Assembly (NCBI GenBank): GCA_017461005.1
Contig: JAFTZU010000051.1
Location: forward strand, 1 to 32,487
Length of the DNA: 32,487 nucleotides
Direction: 5' to 3'
Origin: Clostridia bacterium
GTDB lineage: Bacteria > Bacillota > Clostridia > Oscillospirales > Acutalibacteraceae
Part shown: positions 18,504-26,900 of the stretch, in pieces
Layout: every line of letters starts with the position of its first letter
Position numbering within the stretch: position 1 is the first letter of the stretch
The notes under the pieces: generated by a model
Told to the model about the DNA's origin: nothing
Database searches by the model: none
What the model saw: the letters and a program-made list of their open reading frames with translations, nothing else
Translations under genes and position numbers: made by a program

Positions 18504-19371
18504 TGTGGGCTTCCTCCGGTTTCTCGTAGATATCGTATTCTGCCCAGATCTTCTCCAGTTCCGCGAGGTTCTGCTTCGTCGCGTTCCGTCTGCCCCGAGC
18601 GGAGGAGACGATGAGCGCGTTGACGAGGCTCAGCGGCGCGGTCAGGGAGTCGATGAAGGACACCATGTTGCTCTTCGCAACGAGGGTGTAGTCCGCCAGT
18701 TCGGCGATGGGAGAATCGTCGTTGTCGGTGATGGCGATGGTCTTCGCGCCCTTGTCCCGGGCGTAACGGACCACGTTCAGCACCTGTTTCGAATACCGCG
18801 GGAAACTGAAGGCGACACAGACGTCGTCCGGTCCGATGCGGTAGATCTCTTCGAACATCTCACTCGAACTGTTGGAGCTCATGAGGCGGACGTCGTCGTA
18901 GATCATGTTGAAGTAGAAATACATGAAATTCGCCAGAGGTGCGGCACTGCGGACCCCGACGATGTAGATGCGTCTCGCGCTGTTGATGGCCTTGGACGCT
19001 TCCTCGAAGTCTTCCTTGGAGACGGCCGTCATGGTGTTGCGGATCATCTCCCGGTCCTTCTGGAGGACGGACGTCAGGAGGTCGTTGTCCTGGATCTGGT
19101 TGCCGGCCACCTCGATGCGCTGGGTCGAAGTCAGTTTGCCCTTGATGGTCTCCCGGAGGGCATCCTGGAATTCGGGATAGCCTTCATAGCCGAGGACCGT
19201 GGCGAACCGGACGACCGTGGAAACGCTGATGCCCGTGGTCTCTCCCAGTTTCGCAGCCGTCAGGAATGCCGCTTTTTCGTAATTCTCGAGTACGAAGTCG
19301 GCGATCTTCTTGTGGCTCTTGGAAAGCCCGTAATAGGCGTCTTCGATGCGGTTGAAAACGGAATAGCTCAT
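18493..19371 (-). CDS. MurR/RpiR family transcriptional regulator
   Basis: The 292-residue product starts at MSYSVFNRIEDAYY, with GGAGG 6 nt upstream; 11 extra in-frame codons before it lack support. The N-terminal HTH_6 domain (about 1-75) shows KIADFVLENYEKAAFLTAAKLGETTGISVSTVVRFATVLGYEGYPEFQ. The C-terminal SIS sugar-phosphate-binding domain (about 115-260) shows RIYIVGVRSAAPLA and AITDNDDSPIAELADYTL. Such regulators sense phosphosugars or amino sugars. No sugar genes are adjacent; instead it overlaps the BaiN-like gene and leads an operon for cmk, plsC and ispH-rpsA. Its target is not evident, though autoregulation of this operon is possible. Confidence 0.92.
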   Translation of the reverse strand: MSYSVFNRIEDAYYGLSKSHKKIADFVLENYEKAAFLTAAKLGETTGISVSTVVRFATVLGYEGYPEFQDALRETIKGKLTSTQRIEVAGNQIQDNDLLTSVLQKDREMIRNTMTAVSKEDFEEASKAINSARRIYIVGVRSAAPLANFMYFYFNMIYDDVRLMSSNSSSEMFEEIYRIGPDDVCVAFSFPRYSKQVLNVVRYARDKGAKTIAITDNDDSPIAELADYTLVAKSNMVSFIDSLTAPLSLVNALIVSSARGRRNATKQNLAELEKIWAEYDIYEKPEEAHSDE

Positions 19372-19402
19372 ATACAGCCTCCATTCTTGATATCTACCCG
19401 TC

Positions 19403-19431
19403 ATTCTACATCAGAAGACAATTTCTTTCAA
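19403..19431 (-). promoter_or_regulatory. Promoter of the rpiR-to-ispH/rpsA operon
   Basis: On the minus strand, TTGAAA (19426-19431) and TAGAAT (19403-19408) are exactly 17 nt apart. A leader of about 25 nt would contain the GGAGG site. Confidence 0.75.
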
Positions 19432-19457
19432 TATAAAAGGAAATTAAAAGATAGATA

Positions 19458-19486
19458 TTGTAAATCGCCCGAGAATTTTATAAACT
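19458..19486 (+). promoter_or_regulatory. Weak candidate promoter of the pseudo-signal-peptidase gene
   Basis: TTGTAA (19458-19463) and TAAACT (19481-19486) are 17 nt apart in AT-rich DNA, 46 nt before the start codon. Other -10-like hexamers (TATAAA, TATTCT) overlap, so the exact box is uncertain. Confidence 0.4.
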
Positions 19487-19531
19487 ATTCTAGAACGTTT
19501 TTTAATCATCACCACACAGAGGAGGTCACTC

Positions 19532-20683
19532 ATGCCTGACAACAGAATCGAGCAGGATGGACTTTACGGCCGCATCAATTCCCTGGAAGAGGAGATCGCC
19601 GACCTCAAATACACAAACCAGAAACTCTACAAGGACTGCGTCACCTTCGCGAAAAAGCTGAAGAAGATCCAGGTCTCCGGCATCCTCGACGAGGACGTCG
19701 ACGGCCTCAAGGAACTGAACACACAGTATGCCGAAGAGATCGCCGCCCTGAAAGAGCAGATCGTCGCGCTGACCATCGAGAACCAGAACATGCGCGAAGT
19801 CTCCCAGGCAGACGCCCTGAAAGAGACCCTCGAGGACATCGAGGACGAGCTCCCGGTCATCCTGGAACCCCAGATCGAGCCCGAAGAGGAAGAGCTCTTC
19901 GCCGACGAGATCGCCGCTCCTTCTCTGGAGACCATCCAGAACACCGAACTCGCCAACGCCGCCCGCACCGGCAACACCGTCAGCTTCAAGGCGCTGAAAC
20001 TCGACGAGCCGGAAGAGGAACCGGAAGTCGGTCCCGCCATGCGGAACTCCAATAAGGAACGCGTCAAACGGCAGCAGGCGCCCCAGCAGCACCAGGCCCG
20101 TCCCTCGAAACGGAAAGGTTCTGCCGGACGCAGAGTGCTCCGCGGCATCCTTGCCACGCTCCTGACGCTGGTCCTGTTACTGGCAGCCGTCAGCGCTGTC
20201 GTCGGCGTATTCGCTCACAGCATGCCGGATGCCACCATCGGCGGCCTTCGCTGCTACACCGTCCGCAACGACGCCATGGCCCCGAACGTCAAGCAGACCG
20301 ACGTCATCGTCGTCAAAAAAGTGGCCATGGAGAAGCTTCAGCCCTCCAACGTCATCCTCTCCACCTACGGAGACCGTTCCTTCGGTTCCGTCGAAGCACT
20401 GGAGACGAGAGACGGCGCGAACTACATCGTGGCGGCTGACAACACCGGCGCCACCTACGACATCACTGCCGACCAGTACCTCGGCAAAGCGGTCTACCGC
20501 ATCGCCGGCATCGGTAAACTCGCCAAGTACGCGCTCACCCACCGCATCAACTATTTCGCGGTGCTCGCGTCCCTGGCGCTCATCCTCATCGCGCTGCTCA
20601 TCCTGTTCCCCTCCCGGAAACCCCGGAAAAGAGACCAGCCGAAATTCGGACGGGATTACAATGTAGAAGATTTCACGATTTGA
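19532..20683 (+). CDS. Coiled-coil membrane protein with inactive S26 signal-peptidase-like domain
   Basis: The 383-residue protein starts after a GAGGAGG site. Residues about 9-104 form a charged coiled coil (NSLEEEIADLKYTNQKLYKD, later EIAALKEQIVALTIENQ). An acidic then basic low-complexity linker (105-200) leads to a membrane span (about 203-226). Residues 240-335 resemble SipW/archaeal-type signal peptidase: YTVRNDAMAPNVKQTDVIVV matches the usual S-x-SMEPT...GDLVVV block, and LGKAVYRIAGIGKLAKY matches the family end. The serine nucleophile position is Ala248 (codon GCC, 20273-20275), and the expected His or Lys base region is not recognisable. A second span (341-360) and a basic tail follow. 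It therefore looks like a pseudoenzyme with a cytosolic coiled coil. Function is unknown; a scaffold or division/secretion role is speculation. Confidence 0.72.
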   Translation: MPDNRIEQDGLYGRINSLEEEIADLKYTNQKLYKDCVTFAKKLKKIQVSGILDEDVDGLKELNTQYAEEIAALKEQIVALTIENQNMREVSQADALKETLEDIEDELPVILEPQIEPEEEELFADEIAAPSLETIQNTELANAARTGNTVSFKALKLDEPEEEPEVGPAMRNSNKERVKRQQAPQQHQARPSKRKGSAGRRVLRGILATLLTLVLLLAAVSAVVGVFAHSMPDATIGGLRCYTVRNDAMAPNVKQTDVIVVKKVAMEKLQPSNVILSTYGDRSFGSVEALETRDGANYIVAADNTGATYDITADQYLGKAVYRIAGIGKLAKYALTHRINYFAVLASLALILIALLILFPSRKPRKRDQPKFGRDYNVEDFTI

Positions 20684-20720
20684 GCAAGAAAATACAATCG
20701 TACATTTTTTGAGAATTCAG

Positions 20721-20757
20721 CAGAACTCTGACACATCGCCGGGGTTCTGTTGTTTTA
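20721..20757 (+). terminator. Probable terminator of the pseudo-signal-peptidase gene
   Basis: CAGAACTC (20721-20728) pairs with GGGTTCTG (20742-20749) across a 13-nt loop, followed by TTGTTTT. The stem includes one G-T pair and the loop is large, so strength is uncertain. Confidence 0.55.
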
Positions 20758-20772
20758 TTGTACAAATACAAT

Positions 20773-20801
20773 TTGCGTCCCTTCGCAATAACATTTATAA
20801 T
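20773..20801 (+). promoter_or_regulatory. Strong promoter of the SDR gene
   Basis: TTGCGT (20773-20778) and a perfect TATAAT (20796-20801) are 17 nt apart. The leader is about 35 nt and contains AAGGAGG, a near-ideal Shine-Dalgarno. Confidence 0.75.
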
Positions 20802-20843
20802 GAAAATGTTCGAATAAATTGTTTTCAAGGAGGAATGATCCCA

Positions 20844-22376
20844 ATGGCAAAGAACAACAAGAAGGTCTTCATCACCGGTGCTTCCGGCCACATGGGCTGG
20901 GCCACTTTCAAGGAGATCTACAGGAACAGACCCGACCTCGACATCGTCGTCCTCATCAGAGATTCCGAGAAGAACCACAAGCTTTTCGGGCCTTACGAGA
21001 ACGACAAGAGAGTCAAGATCGTCTGGGGCGACTTCGGCGACTACGATGCCATCCTCGAAGGCATCACCGGCGCCAGCTATGTCCTGCACATCGGCGGCAT
21101 GGTCTCCCCTGCAGCTGACTACTGGCCGAAGAGAACGCTCAAGACCAACGTCATGGCAGCCGAGAACATCGTCAAGGCCGTCAAGGCTCAGAAGAACCCC
21201 GACGACATCACCGTCGTTTACATCGGCACCGTCGCCGAGACCGGTAACCGCTGTGAGCCCATGCACTGGGGACGTTGCGGCGACCCGATCAAAATCTCCA
21301 TCTATGACCACTATGCCATTTCCAAGGTCAAAGCGGAGCGCGTCTTCGCCGAGTCCGGCCTGAAAAAGTGGGTCTCCCTCCGTCAGTCCGGTATCCTCTA
21401 TCCGCAGATCCTCAAGAACATGGACCCCATCATGTTCCATGTCCCGCTGAACGGCGTCCTTGAGTGGGCCACCGTCGAAGACTCTGCGACCCTCATGGAG
21501 CGTATGTGCTCCGACAACATCCCCGATGACTTCTTCAGAAAGTTCTACAACATCGGTTCCGGTGACCAGTATCGGATCACCAACTACCAGTTCGAGGACC
21601 TTCTCCTCAACGCCATCGGCATGGGCCATGACGCCACCAAGCGTGTCTTCAAGCCGCAGTGGTTCGTCGACAGAAACTTCCACGGTCAGTGGTATGCAGA
21701 CGGCGATGCCCTCGAAGAGGCACTCCACTTCCGTCACAACACCCCGATCGAGCTCTACTTCAAGAACATGGCAAAGCAGGTCGAGTGGTTCTATCAGCTG
21801 TCCATCGTGACCCGGCTGCCCGTCATCTCCACCCTTGCCCGTGAAGGTCTCGGCATGATCGCCCTCAACAAGCGTTTCGGTACCCGCACCTGGGTCAAGA
21901 ACAACAACACCGAGCGTCTGACCGCGTTCTACGGCGACACCAAGACCTCCGGCATGGAACACTACAAGACCCTTCCCACCACCTGGGACAAGGCCGACAT
22001 CCATATCCCGTCCAAGACCCCGGTCCTCCTCGACCACGGTTACGATGAGACCAAGCCCTTCGACGAACTGACCGTTGAAGACCTTCAGAAGGCAGCTGCC
22101 TTCCGCGGCGGTAAACTCATCTCCACCGAGATCGTCGACATGTACACCCCGGTCACCTGGGAAGATGCCGAAGGCAACCAGTTCGACATGACGCCGAACA
22201 CCGTCCTCCGCGGCGGACACTGGTCCCCGGCACAGGATCCGTTCCCCTGGAGATACGATGAGATCGCCAAGCAGAACCCGTTCTTCGCACAGGTCTGGTA
22301 CATCGACCACAACCCGAACGAGAACAACGTCTACGGCGAAGAAATCTACAGAGATTACGACGAATATCAGAAATAA
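20844..22376 (+). CDS. Extended SDR / NAD-dependent epimerase-like protein of unknown substrate
   Basis: The 510-residue product starts at MAKNNKKVFITG, 10 nt after AAGGAGG; an ATG three codons earlier is too close to that site. The Rossmann loop is TGASGHMG (11-18). The SDR catalytic Tyr157 and Lys161 are in YDHYAISKVKAE, with a Thr near 129 (YIGTVAETG) in the usual Ser/Thr place. VLHIGGMVSPAADYWPKRTLKTNV is typical of extended SDRs. The family core is near 320 residues; here about 190 extra C-terminal residues form a long extension that I do not recognise (VEWFYQLSIVTRLPVIS, then a Thr/Asp/Trp-rich end). Strong promoter, ideal ribosome site and biased codons suggest high expression. It is a single-gene unit ended by a strong terminator. 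Confidence 0.82.
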   Translation: MAKNNKKVFITGASGHMGWATFKEIYRNRPDLDIVVLIRDSEKNHKLFGPYENDKRVKIVWGDFGDYDAILEGITGASYVLHIGGMVSPAADYWPKRTLKTNVMAAENIVKAVKAQKNPDDITVVYIGTVAETGNRCEPMHWGRCGDPIKISIYDHYAISKVKAERVFAESGLKKWVSLRQSGILYPQILKNMDPIMFHVPLNGVLEWATVEDSATLMERMCSDNIPDDFFRKFYNIGSGDQYRITNYQFEDLLLNAIGMGHDATKRVFKPQWFVDRNFHGQWYADGDALEEALHFRHNTPIELYFKNMAKQVEWFYQLSIVTRLPVISTLAREGLGMIALNKRFGTRTWVKNNNTERLTAFYGDTKTSGMEHYKTLPTTWDKADIHIPSKTPVLLDHGYDETKPFDELTVEDLQKAAAFRGGKLISTEIVDMYTPVTWEDAEGNQFDMTPNTVLRGGHWSPAQDPFPWRYDEIAKQNPFFAQVWYIDHNPNENNVYGEEIYRDYDEYQK

Positions 22377-22391
22377 GCCGACAGGCACAAC

Positions 22392-22423
22392 GGAAAAAGC
22401 CACCCTTGCGGGTGGCTTTTTCC
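22392..22423. terminator. Bidirectional terminator between SDR and gltD
   Basis: A perfect stem of 14 bp (22392-22405 with 22410-22423, loop TTGC) carries A and T runs at its base, so it can work from both sides for two converging genes. Confidence 0.88.
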
Positions 22424-22451
22424 TGTCAAGAATGGAGTTTATATTAACAGG

Positions 22452-23939
22452 CTATACCAGTGAGAGGTTAGTATAACCCATTAAAAACGCGTCGACTTCG
22501 ACCGCACAGGACCGTCCTTCCGCGATGGCCCAGACAACCAGGGACTGGCCGCGATGCATGTCGCCTGCCGTGAAAACGTTGTCCACATTGGTGGCATAAT
22601 GCTCCGGTTCTGTCCGGACCGTGTTGCGGGGACCGCACTGTACGCCAAAGGCATCGGGTGTATAGGACTCGCATCCGGTGAACCCGACCGCGATCAGGAG
22701 AAGATCGCAGGGGATCGTTTTTTCCGATCCTTCGACCTCGGTCGGTGTCATCCGTCCGGTGTCCGGGTCCTTTTGGAATTCCAGTTTCACGGTTTTGACC
22801 GCTTTGATATCTCCTTTTTTGTTCGGGAGGATCTCTTTGACAGTCGTCTGATAGACTCTCGGGTCCTTCCCGAACACAGCGATGGCCTCTTCCTGACCGT
22901 AATCGGTCTTGAGTTTGACCGGCCATTCCGGCCAGGGATTGTCGGCAGGGCGCTCCGCCGGCGGCTGCGGCATCATTTCCAGTTGCAGGACCGATGCACA
23001 GCCTTCGCGAAGACAGGTCCCGACACAGTCGTTGCCGGTGTCACCGCCGCCGACGATGACGACCCTTTTCCCTTTGGCTTCGGTCATCGGGTTGCCGGCC
23101 AGCAGCGTGCGGGTCTGACGGGTCAGGAAGTCCACGGCGGGGAACACATTCCCGACCGCTTCTTCCCCGACTCCGAGCGACCGCGGCTGTTTGGCGCCGC
23201 AGCAGAGGACCACAGCATCGTATTCTTCCCTGAGTTCTTTTGCAGAGACATCGATGCCCACATTGCAGCGGGTGCGGAACACGATCCCCTCCGCTTCCAT
23301 CAGAGCTTTCCGACGTTCAATGATCGACTTTTCCAGTTTCATGTTCGGGATGCCGTACATCAGCAGCCCGCCGATGCGGTCCTCCCGTTCAAAGACCGTC
23401 ACATTGTGTCCCCGCCGGTTGAGTGCGTCTGCGGTCGCGAGCCCGGATGGCCCGGAACCGATCACAGCGACTTTTTTATCGGTACGGAAGGCGGGGACCC
23501 GCGGTCGCATCGTTCCGTTCGCATAAGCCTGCTCGATCAGGAACAGTTCGTTTTCCCGGACCGTGACAGGGTCTCCGTTCAGTCCGCAGGTACAGGCGAC
23601 CTCGCACAGCGCCGGGCAGACCCGTCCGGTGAATTCCGGGAAACTCGCCGTCTTCAGAAGACGGTCCCGGGCGCTGTCGAAATGCCCCTGATATAATTCA
23701 TCGTTCCATTCCGGGATCAGATTGTGGAGCGGACACCCGGACACTGCCGGGCCCCTCCCGAAGGCGACTGCCGACTGACAGAACGGGATCCCGCAGTTCA
23801 TGCATCGCGCCGCCTGTTCTTCCCGATCCTCCACGTTCAGCGGAGGGTGGAACTCGTGGAAATCCTGCAGCCGTTCCAGAGGAGCGACAGCGGGGTTGGT
23901 CTTCCGGTCATAGTCCAGGAATCCGGTGGTTTTTCCCAT
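22452..23939 (-). CDS. gltD: Glutamate synthase small subunit
   Basis: The 495-residue flavoprotein passes electrons from NADPH to the large subunit. The N-terminal cluster-binding cysteines appear in [18 protein letters not shown] and [11 protein letters not shown]. The FAD loop [13 protein letters not shown] and the NADPH loop [13 protein letters not shown] follow in the normal order. [21 protein letters not shown] is the usual C-terminal FAD block. GGAGGGA lies before the ATG, and only 15 nt separate it from the gltB stop, so both are on one transcript. Length is normal. Confidence 0.96.
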   Translation of the reverse strand: MGKTTGFLDYDRKTNPAVAPLERLQDFHEFHPPLNVEDREEQAARCMNCGIPFCQSAVAFGRGPAVSGCPLHNLIPEWNDELYQGHFDSARDRLLKTASFPEFTGRVCPALCEVACTCGLNGDPVTVRENELFLIEQAYANGTMRPRVPAFRTDKKVAVIGSGPSGLATADALNRRGHNVTVFEREDRIGGLLMYGIPNMKLEKSIIERRKALMEAEGIVFRTRCNVGIDVSAKELREEYDAVVLCCGAKQPRSLGVGEEAVGNVFPAVDFLTRQTRTLLAGNPMTEAKGKRVVIVGGGDTGNDCVGTCLREGCASVLQLEMMPQPPAERPADNPWPEWPVKLKTDYGQEEAIAVFGKDPRVYQTTVKEILPNKKGDIKAVKTVKLEFQKDPDTGRMTPTEVEGSEKTIPCDLLLIAVGFTGCESYTPDAFGVQCGPRNTVRTEPEHYATNVDNVFTAGDMHRGQSLVVWAIAEGRSCAVEVDAFLMGYTNLSLV

Positions 23940-23954
23940 GTTGTCGTCCCTCCT

Positions 23955-26900
23955 TTACGCGCCCATCAGTTCATTGAAGGCTTCCAGTTCGGCATCCTCC
24001 TGTGACAGGCCTTTCTTCAGGTTTTCATAGATCTTGTCTTTCATCAAAGCGTACTCATGCGGAATGATCTTCTTGAAGGACGGGACATAGTCCTCAAAGG
24101 AATCGAGGATCTTCTGCCCCAGTTCGGAACCGGTCGCTTCGACATGTTCCTCGATCAGTTCCCTCAGCTGCGCGATATCCGCTTTGCGGCTCACGGTGCT
24201 GACTTCGACCATTTCCTTGTTGAGACGCCGGTAGAGGTCATGTTCCTCATCGAGGACGTAAGCGGTCCCGCCGCTCATACCGGCAGCAAAGTTTTTCCCG
24301 GTCCGGCCGAGGATCACGACGGTGCCTCCGGTCATGTATTCACAACCGTGGTCTCCGACCCCTTCGACGACCGCTTCCGCGCCGGAGTTCCGGACACAGA
24401 ACCGTTCGCCCGCAATGCCGCTGACGAAGGCTTTGCCGCCGGTCGCGCCGTACATCGCCACATTGCCGATGATGATGTTCTCTTCCGCCTTGAACGCGGC
24501 GTTCTTCGGTGGGAAGACGGCCAGCGTACCGCCGCTGAGGCCTTTTCCGAAATAGTCGTTGCTGTCCCCTTCGAGGCTGATGGAGACACCGCGCGGAAGG
24601 AACGCGCCGAACGACTGTCCTCCGCCGCCTTTGCAGTGGATCCGGCAGAGGTCTTCCGGTGCATCGATGCCGTACGTTCCGGTCACTTCCGACCCGAGGA
24701 TGGTGCCAAAGGACCGGTCGGTACTGGTCACGTCGAGGGACAGTTCCATGGTCTTCCCCGCCCGCTGCGCCTTGCGGAATGCCGGGACCAGAGTTTTCAT
24801 GTCCAGCGTTTCTTCCAGCCGGAAGTCATACTCTTCCCCGTTCACGTAGTGTACGGCGTTGGATCCGTCGGCATTATGGTTGCCGAGGATCGAGTCGAGT
24901 TTGACCATCTCCGCCCGGTGAGTGATGGCATGTTCCTTGACTTTCAGGAAGTCGGTCCGTCCGACGAGCTCATCGACGGTGCGGACACCGAGTTTTGCCA
25001 TGATCTCCCGGAGTTCTTCGGCGATATACATCATGAAGTTGATGACGTATTCCGGTTTTCCCGCGAACCGCGCCCGCAGACGTGGGTCCTGGGTGGCGAT
25101 GCCGACCGGGCAGGTATTCTGGTTGCAGACCCGCATCATGACACAGCCCATGGCGATCAGCGGTGCCGTCGCAAAGCCGAATTCTTCGGCGCCCAGCATA
25201 CAGGCGATCGCCACATCGCGGCCGGTCATCAGCTTGCCGTCTGCCTCGACCCGCACTTTGGTGCGAAGGCCGTTCACGATCAGTGTCTGATGTGTTTCCG
25301 CGAGGCCGAGTTCGAGCGGGAGGCCTGCGTTGTGGAGCGAGCTCAGAGGGGCCGCGCCGGAACCACCGTCATAGCCGGAGATCAGGATGACTTCCGCTCC
25401 GCCCTTCGCCACGCCGGACGCGATGGTACCGACACCGGCTTCCGAGACGAGTTTGACGTTGATCCGCGCTTTCCGGTTCGCGTTTTTGAGGTCGTAGATC
25501 AGCTGCGCGAGGTCTTCGATCGAATAGATATCGTGGTGCGGCGGCGGTGAGATCAGGGAGACGCCCGGTGTGGAGAACCGGGTCGCCGCGACCCAGGGGT
25601 AGACTTTCTTTCCGGGAAGGTGTCCCCCTTCACCGGGTTTTGCGCCCTGTGCCAGTTTGATCTGGATCTCTTTAGCGGAGACCAGGTATTCGCTGGTGAC
25701 GCCGAACCGTCCGGACGCGACCTGCTTGATCGCACTGTTCCGTTCGGTCCCGAAACGTTCCCGGAGTTCGCCGCCCTCACCGGTATTGGATTTCGCGCCG
25801 AGTCGGTTCATCGCCAGAGCCATACATTCATGGGCTTCTCTGGAAAGAGAGCCGTAGGACATGGCACCGGTCTTGAACCGCTTGACGATCTCCGAAGCCG
25901 GTTCGACTTCATCGAGCGGGATGCTTTCTTCAGGATAATCGAGTTCGAGGAGCCCGCGTAACGTATGGGGGACGTTCTCGTCATCGACCATGGCCGAATA
26001 GGCTTTGAACCGTTCGTAGTCGCCATCCTGGACTGCTCTTCGCAGGTTGATGATGGTCCGCGGGTTGTAGAGATGGTCCTCTTTCCCGCTGCCGCTGCGC
26101 AGTTTGTGATAGCCCATGCTGTCGACCGTCGTATCGGTCCCGAGACCCAGCGGGTCGAATGCGTGGTCGTGCCGGTATTCGACGCCCTCCGCGATCTCCG
26201 GAAGGCCGATGCCGCCGACACGGCTCACGGTGTTGGTGAAGTACTTCTCGACCACGTCTTCCCGGATGCCGACGATCTCAAAGATCTGCGCCGACTGGTA
26301 CGACTGGATCGTGGAAATGCCCATTTTGGAGGCGATCTTCACGATGCCGGACAGGACCGCTTCATTGTAGTCGTCGATCGCCGTATGGGGGTCCTTGTCC
26401 AGGAGCCCTTTGGCGATGCATTCTTCGATGCATTCATGCGCGAGGTACGGGTTGACCGCACGGGCACCGTAGCCGAGCAGCGTCGCAAAGTCGTGGACAC
26501 AGCGGGGTTCTGCGCTCTCGAGGATGATCGAGATGGCGGTCCGCTTCTTCGTCCGGATCAGATACTGCTCCATCGCCGAGACCGCCAGCAGAGACGGGAT
26601 GGCGACATGGTTCTCATCGACCCCACGGTCGGACAGGATGATGATATTGGCACCTTTCTTATAGGCCTTGTCGCACTCGACAAAGAGGTGGTCGACGGCC
26701 TTTTCCAGCGAGGTGTTTTTGTAGTAAAGGATGCTGACCGTCTCAACGCGGAGACCGGGCAGGTCCATATTTTTGATTTTCAGAAGGTCGACACTGGTCA
26801 GGATGGGATGCCGGATCTCGAGGACCTGGCAGTTATCTTCCTTGTCCTCGAGCAGGTTCCCGTCGGAACCGACATAGACCTGGGTATCGGTGATGACCCG

